Shown piece after piece: positions 57,930-64,000 of a stretch of DNA of 64,000 bases. The notes under the pieces were generated by a model that was not told the DNA's origin, did not search any database, and worked only from the letters and a program-made list of their open reading frames with translations. The DNA comes from Azorinus chamasolen (lineage: Eukaryota > Mollusca > Bivalvia > Cardiida > Solecurtidae): contig OY755238.1 in assembly GCA_963576725.1 (NCBI GenBank), positions 22,751,845 through 22,815,844 on the forward strand. Reading direction: 5' to 3'. The translations under genes were made by a program, and so were the position numbers. Positions within the stretch are counted from its first letter, which is position 1; the number at the start of each line of letters is the position of its first letter.

Positions 57930-60372
57930 TGCGACAGGCTGGACAACTCATTAAGTGTGCCTGGCCTGCTGCGGATGCTCCGCTTCAGCTCCCTGTCCAG
58001 TTTCATCCCTCTGGACATGGGAGACGTGGGAGCTTGCTGCCCGACGGGAGAAGTATTCTTCTCTTTGGTCAGCGACTCCCTAGCAACAGACAAATCACTG
58101 TCTTCTAAAGCTCAGAAGAAGCCTGCTTTTTCTTTAAAATCTCTTTCGTCAACAGCCCCTGTGGTGCAGTCGATTCCCCAGTTGTTAGTTGCAGCTCGGC
58201 ACCCACCTGCTGGCCCGGGTGCGGGTTCCCCGTTTACCACTTGAATGGTGCCCTTTGTTCTGGTCCCAGGTACTATTGTTGCCAGGACTCCCGGTCCGCT
58301 TGTTGTGTGGAGAGTTTTGCCTGGTCCTGGTGAATCTAGGCACAGTTATCCGTCACCTGTCCCCGGTGTCCTGGTGTTAGTGCTTCCGTTTCATGACGTC
58401 ACCGGCAGACCGGTCTACCGAGACCCGGCCCAAAGATGTCTCTGTGTATTCTTTGGCCCGTTTGCTCTCCAACGGGCCTCCGGTGTCCCGGTCCGGTCCT
58501 TTGGACCGGGATACCAAAGTGGACCGGTAAATCTACCAGTGCAATCTTTTCTACTGGGCATTCTGTCTCTACACCGCATTACAGTGGTGAAAGTCAACAG
58601 GAAGCTGCTTTGGCTAAGTCTAGACGTTCTTGGTCATCTAGACCCTGCAATTACTCTTCATCTTCTGAGTACACTTCGTACTCCCCAGCCCCTATCCCAC
58701 CCCACCCCGTAGGAGGCGTAAAAAACTTCTTATTCTTCTAATGGGAACCGGCACTCGCACCGCTCTCATTGCAGGCGCAGACTCTTCTATGCGAAGACAT
58801 CGCTCTTCCTCCTCAGATTCGCCTGCTGGTCGCTCTCGCTAGCCGACACTCATTCTGGGAACCAGCAAGCTTCACCTTACTGGCGACCTGACCAGCAAGG
58901 TAATGGGACTCCCCCTCAGTGATCCCCATTCCCGTTTCCTCTCGGCTCCCCCCCGGCCAAGCCCGTTCTGGCTTACACCCCACTCAGGGCATGTTGTGTG
59001 TTCATCCATAGAGGGAGAATAGCTCTCACGTGAACCCACAGTCCACACTTCTATGTCTGTGGCGGGTCCCACTCCTCCCGGGTGCTGCCGTCCGTGGCGT
59101 TCACCAGGGCGGATTCTGAGGGAGAGCTGGAAGACACTTTGTCCATTATGGCTCCTAGGGATGATCCTAATTTTTAAGGGAATCAGAATCTGTGGAAGCC
59201 TCTCACTCAGATTTAGACGGGGCTTAGTCCTCTTCGTCCTTAGATGTTTCTGAACATCAATATTTTTCTATTGAGAAGGTGTGTGAAGATTGTTTTAGAA
59301 TCCTCCCACCCTCTGTCTGCCCTAGACCCCTGGATCCTATTCACATGGGTCCTCTATCCTCTTCCGTGCTAGTGTCAGTCGAAATAGTGGACCTCCCTAA
59401 CCTAATGAAATCTAGGGAGTCTCTTTCTCCTTCCAGGGGACTTCTTTCCCGTTTGCCTGACCTGGACGAAGATTTTTGTGCCAGCCCGGCAACTGGATGG
59501 ATCATGTCCGCTAAACTCTTACGGGCAAGGACTCCCTGGCTTCAATTGAAAATCGACCTGGGATGTTTTATCAGATCCCCTCGCTTGATTCTGACAGCCC
59601 AAGGGCGGGCATTAGGGCGGGCATTAGGCCTTCCTCTCCCGATTTCTCTCTCTCTCTCTTTCTCTCTCCCTCATTTACTTCTTTAGCATCGGGAGTTGCA
59701 TCCAACAGATGGGTTCGCTTCAAACATTGACCTCCTATCTGCGGCCTTCTCTGTGGAGCTTTAATCCGAAGTTACTAAGTGCCGTTCATACCATCTGGGC
59801 CGTTCGACCCAACTGGCCTTGGGTCAATGGCTCACATCAACAGCGAATATGCTCCGCGGTCGCCGTGACACCTTCCTCTAGTCTGCAGGACAAGTCGAAT
59901 GATGAGCTGTGGGCGTATCTCCTTGCCTCCGAGCTACTTTTCGGTGGCAACGTTAAGGAAAAAGAGCTGACAGGGCTTCTACCAGGAACCCTACCGCTTC
60001 GGGTCTGTGTTTTGTTTTTAAAAATCCTAAGGTTGAATGTAAGCCTCTTACGGGACCTCCCAAGAAAGGTAAGACAACCAGACCCTATTCTGCCTCTCAG
60101 CGGGGCCGGCCAAGAGCCGGTTATGACCCTTCCCTTTTCCCCCTAACTCAGGACTGGCATCTCAGGGTTCCTTCCCTTCCCGCCCTAGGGGTTCTGGGCC
60201 CTCTAGGCCCCAGCCCTAGGGACACGCGCTTTCTGCCCCTTCCGATCCGACCTTTCATCAATGTTGCGCATTATCACTCAGGACCCTTTGACCCTCTCTA
60301 TTGTAGAGGAGGGCTATCGCGTCCCTCTGGGTCGACAGCCTCCTCTCTCCAGAGAGAGGGGATTCTACTAAA
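57930..60372 (+). pseudogene. Decayed DIRS-like retroelement gag / RT N-terminal segment
   Basis: A GC-richer block than its surroundings with many broken frames. Readable pieces include a Ser/Arg-rich MRRHRSSSSDSPAGRSR (about 58790-58840), NDELWAYLLASELLFGGNVK (about 59900-59960) and, at 60261-60370, LRIITQDPLTLSIVEEGYRV followed by PLGRQPPL. The last resembles the conserved start of the DIRS/Ngaro RT region (recalled motif). RT catalytic motifs and the tyrosine recombinase are absent. It is cargo or a nested remnant in the inverted-repeat element. Confidence 0.5.
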
Positions 60373-60922
60373 TAACTTTAAATTTTTAGATTTTAATTAA
60401 ATAATAGATAAGACCAGCTGATTTAAGTGTGTATTTATTTTTACATCTCATTAATATTCATAAATATGGCATTTATATTCAAAAGACATGAACAAATCAA
60501 TTATATACACAAGTAATGATCCTCTGCTCTCGTCTGTTTTGGTACGATTTGTTTTTGGTATTTTACGTAAAATAAATCACAGAAAAGATATTATACTAAA
60601 AATAATACAAAATACAATGCTCAGAGAAAAGTGCTTATTCCTTTGCGCACATTATATGCAAAATAGCTGAAATATGCATGCTTTATAGAAATATTTCCTG
60701 AAACAAAGATAGTTTATTTTCCTTGTATGATCACATGAAAACATTCAAACATGAATTCAATAACTCTTGTTTATTAACAGGCCTCTCAGACTAAACAATA
60801 AACTCCTTTTTCTAAACAAAAACCGGATTGTTTTACTTCCTCATTAATATTCATAAGAATACATTTATGAAAATTAGTTAAATTACATATCATATTCAAG
60901 TTATATGTCTTTGCTTTATTTA

Positions 60923-61062
60923 AATTCTGAAGGGCGGTGATCCCCCGAAAGCAAAAATAGCAACACAAAAAGAGAAAATCGCAGACTCGGTTTTATTGAG
61001 TCTGTTCATGAGCAGTAATTGAAAGTACAACACTGCTCACGCCCCCTAGGACCGGCTTAAGT
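60923..61062. repeat. Interspersed repeat with CAGACTCGGTTTTATTGAG core
   Basis: TCTGAAGGGCGGTGATCCCC to CACGCCCCCTAGGACCGGC. Inserted inside a right-arm unit of the 57010-62371 element, whose unit text resumes at TTCTTGTTTTGTCCTTC. Confidence 0.7.
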
Positions 61063-64000
61063 TCTTGTTTTGTCCTTCTTTTGCCTCTAAAAGCAAAGTT
61101 ATGACGCATTTTGTTAACCACGGGTGTTTCGAAATTTACCTCGGGTTACCATGGACACCGTTAAAAAAGCATAGCTGGGACACAATGTTTTTCTGGGGGG
61201 GGGGGGGGGAATGCTCAAATTGTGTTCTGCGGACCCCAACGAACAATTTAAACCTGAATTCAATAGTTTTTGTGCATCAATAGGCCTCTAAGACTAAACA
61301 ACAAACTCCTTTTTCTAAAAAAGCGGATTTGTTTTATACGTCCTCATTAATATTCATAAGCAATCATATATGAATATTATTAAAAGCATATATCATAATC
61401 AAGTTATATGTCTCTGCTTTACTTTTGTTTTTGTTTTGTCCTTCTATTGCCTCTAAAAGCAAAGTTTTTACGCATTTTCTGAACCAATGATGTTTCGAAA
61501 TTTACCTCGGGTTACCATGGAAACCGTTTAATAAAACATAGATAGGACAAAATTACTATAGGGGCATGCTCAAAATGTGTTCTGAGGACCCCAACGAACA
61601 ATTTAAACCTGTATTCAATAATTTCTGTGCATTAATAAGCCCATCAGACTAAACAACAAACTCCCTTTTTCTAAAAAAACGCATTTTGTTACTTTCTCAT
61701 TAATATTCATAAGAATGCATTTATGAATATTAATAAAATCATATATAATATTCAAGTTATATGTCTCTGCTTTACTTTGGTACTTGTTTTGTCCTTCTAT
61801 TGCTTCTAAAAGTAAAGTTATTACGCATTTTCTGAACCAAGGATGTTTCGAAATTTACCTCGGGTTACCATGGAAACCGTTAAATAAAACATAGATGGAA
61901 CACAATTATTTGGGGAAATACTCAAAATATATTCTGAGGACCCCAACAAACAACATAAACCGAAATTCAATAATTTCTGTGCATTAATAAGCCTATCAGA
62001 CTAAACAACAAAGTCCTTTTTGTCTAAATAAACGCATTTTTTTTACTTCCTCATTAATATTCATAAGAATGCATTTATGAATATTAATTAAATCATATAT
62101 CATATTCAAGCTATATGTCTCTGCTTTACTTTGGTACTTGTTTTGTCCTTCTATTGCTTCTAAAAGCAAAGTTATGACGCATTTTCTGAACCAAGGTAGT
62201 ATCGGAAATTACCTCGGGTTACCATGAAAACCGTTAAATAAAACATAGCTGGGACAAACTTATTTTTGGGGGCATGCTCAAAATGTGTTCTGAGGACCCC
62301 AACGAACAATTTGGAACCCATGAAAAAAGTCTAGGGGGGATGCTACGGTAACCACTACTAGGACCCAGCCTATAAGGTACATAAAGTTGACATTTAGGTC
62401 ACCTGATTGCAACCATTGAATGTAACACTTTGACACCTCCGCACGTCGAATATCTAAGTCCTATGGCAAAAGACAGAATAGTTCTGACCCTGAAAAGGTT
62501 TATATGAGAAGAACGAGAAGAAAGGGAACGAAAAGAACTACAATAAAAAATATGTCTCCCTTTTGGGAATTTGAGACATTACTACACGTGAGTCAACAGT
62601 GTAAATAATTCGAATCACTGGTGGGCTCTGTATCAACGTTTAAATAATAAGTAATGCTACACAGACATGCATAGTTTAACAATTTATAGTCAATAGATAG
62701 GAAGAGATCATATCATGTACGTGTACATGTTTTGTTAGCGCGTTAAAATCACAGCAATTAAGTGATTAGGGACTTTGATTCCAACAAATATTGTGCATCT
62801 TAACGATTGTTTTATAAAAGTAATTACATTTCTTACATGCAGTCATTTGCTATGTGCAAATCACGAACAGAAATTGACAAGACAGTTACTAATAAAACCA
62901 TCTGAAACAAAAACGTAATACAACATAATGCTCGCAGACTAATTGCTTCGTTATTTGTTATACAAAATAATGCTCGCAGACTAATTGCTTCGTTATTTGT
63001 TTTGTTGCTTAACACAGTGCATCTGTGTTGTATTTAAACATTAACCCTTCTAATGCTGTCAAAAAACGTCTATCCAGTCTCAGTCTCGGATTTGTTGAAC
63101 GTTTCACTGAAATCTGATTCGATTAAACGTTTGTGAATCTATTGACCGAGTATCAAACAGCTTTAACCCTGATGAGACGCCTATTCACAATGCATCTCAC
63201 CTGTATACAAGTTTGTACAAATGCTAGTTAAAACGTGCTAAGCATGAGAGGGGTTTAATAGTCCCAGAGATCTTCAATCAAGGTGAATTATATTTGTAAG
63301 TACGGGACCTGAATTATCGTTAACAACTTTCTAATGATTTTCAAATGAAATATGGAGCTTCTTATCAGTACAGTGGTGCTCGCATAAACAGGTCGCGGAA
63401 TGGCTTAAGCGGTTCATAGATATTCAAGTAAATGTCCTAAACAGTTTCGAAACTATTCGGCTGTTGAAAATAGAATATGCCAGAGATGGTAAGGTAAGAA
63501 CACGATGGAGTGATTGTTTGTTTAAACATGCTTTATGTCTTTCAGTTATATACAATTCAGAAATTACATTAACATCTCGTGTGTGAGTGTGCGTTTAGGT
63601 GTGTGGTTAGAGGTAGCTTCTCTTCATGAATATGTCATAACTGGGTATAATATACCAACGCATGAAGTCTGCACTAGTTTCTATGTTTGCCACTATCATA
63701 CCAATATTACCAAAGCTACGAAATATTATATCGGGTAGTATATATGGGTAGAATTCGTAAAGATTGTCAATCACAATCTGTATAGGAATATACAGTTAGC
63801 ACTAAAATGAGCAGCTGCATAATGTTATGAAGTGATGTACATATACTGGTAAATCAAGTACAGGCTTCTTACGCCTGGTAACACATAACAGTGATTGGCA
63901 ATTATACATGACATCAAATAAGAAAAAAAGACATTTGAAGGCAAACTAGTATATAAAGAAAGAAAAGGTGGACACGAAGATTTTGGCAAAAAAATAAACA

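Larger units (their letters stand above)
57010..62371. mobile_element. 5.4-kb inverted-repeat element in copy B with DIRS-like core
   Basis: The left arm is about three units of 335-355 bp, each starting CGTTGGGGTCCTCAGAACAC. The right arm is about five inverted units ending CCCCAACGAACAAT, spaced about 352 bp. Units carry GGTTTCCATGGTAAC-like palindromes and ATTAATATTCATAAGAATGC. The right terminus reads ACCCATGAAAAAAGTCTAGG then GGGGG and ACTAGGACCCAGCCTA followed by TAA, like the end of the 15796-21474 element; the left terminus is missing. The empty site is visible in copy A near 39130. Confidence 0.7.
55237..64000. repeat. Segmental duplication, copy B (runs off the window end)
   Basis: Colinear with copy A (35297-41600), mostly at high identity with small indels, and still matching at the last base of the window. 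Interrupted by the 57010-62371 element, which copy A lacks. No gene recognised. Confidence 0.85.

Noticed and set aside
58245..58712. 155-codon ORF in the GC-rich block
   Set aside because: Overlaps other frames of similar length in the decayed DIRS-like segment. Likely not the original reading frame.

Overview
The window is eukaryotic (metazoan) genomic DNA. It is AT-rich, has long introns and is packed with repeats. The only host genes I can support are two complete cytochrome P450 genes of the CYP2 clan, both on the + strand. Each has six coding exons, GT/AG splice sites and an uninterrupted reading frame once spliced. Dense short palindromic transposons, P450 expansion and the mollusc-type 'CCGTCCGTC' tandem repeats suggest an invertebrate, most likely a bivalve mollusc. 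That assignment is inference, because no rRNA or mitochondrial marker is present.

Layout: (1) 1-1346, upstream flank with low-complexity GATCG-rich DNA. (2) 1347-22935, P450 gene A (515 aa predicted). Its introns carry an antisense LINE tail (4960-5925), a 19-nt minisatellite (7132-7531), many TTAA-flanked short palindromic elements, and in intron 4 a 5.7-kb inverted-repeat transposon (15796-21474) bounded by a TAA target duplication. (3) 22936-46700, an intergenic repeat field. It holds a 2.3-kb element with a decayed DUF3504/Crypton-like tyrosine-recombinase gene inserted into a minisatellite, a nearly full reverse-transcriptase ORF of Penelope-like type (27657-28976) with its 3' tail, a degenerate minisatellite (29770-30470), a GC-rich 1.1-kb inverted-repeat element with TTA target duplication (31651-32725), and copy A of a segmental duplication (35297-41600) containing a 659-bp higher-order tandem repeat. 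(4) 47103-54595, P450 gene B (502 aa), more compact, with a candidate TATA box at 46741. (5) 55237-64000, copy B of the segmental duplication, interrupted by a second large inverted-repeat element (about 57010-62371) whose core holds a decayed DIRS-like gag/RT segment.

The two P450 genes share all five intron positions and phases (1,2,1,2,1), and internal exons 2-5 have identical lengths (286, 236, 220 and 221 bp). They are therefore tandem paralogues. The encoded proteins are expected to be membrane-anchored microsomal monooxygenases; substrates cannot be read from sequence.

The most interesting material is mobile DNA. There is a family of large elements whose arms are built from about 350-bp subrepeats, each carrying an RFX/X-box-like palindrome, with unrelated cargo in the core. 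Short palindromic elements with TTAA targets sit within a few bases of several splice sites of gene A. One nested case lets the empty target site be reconstructed exactly.
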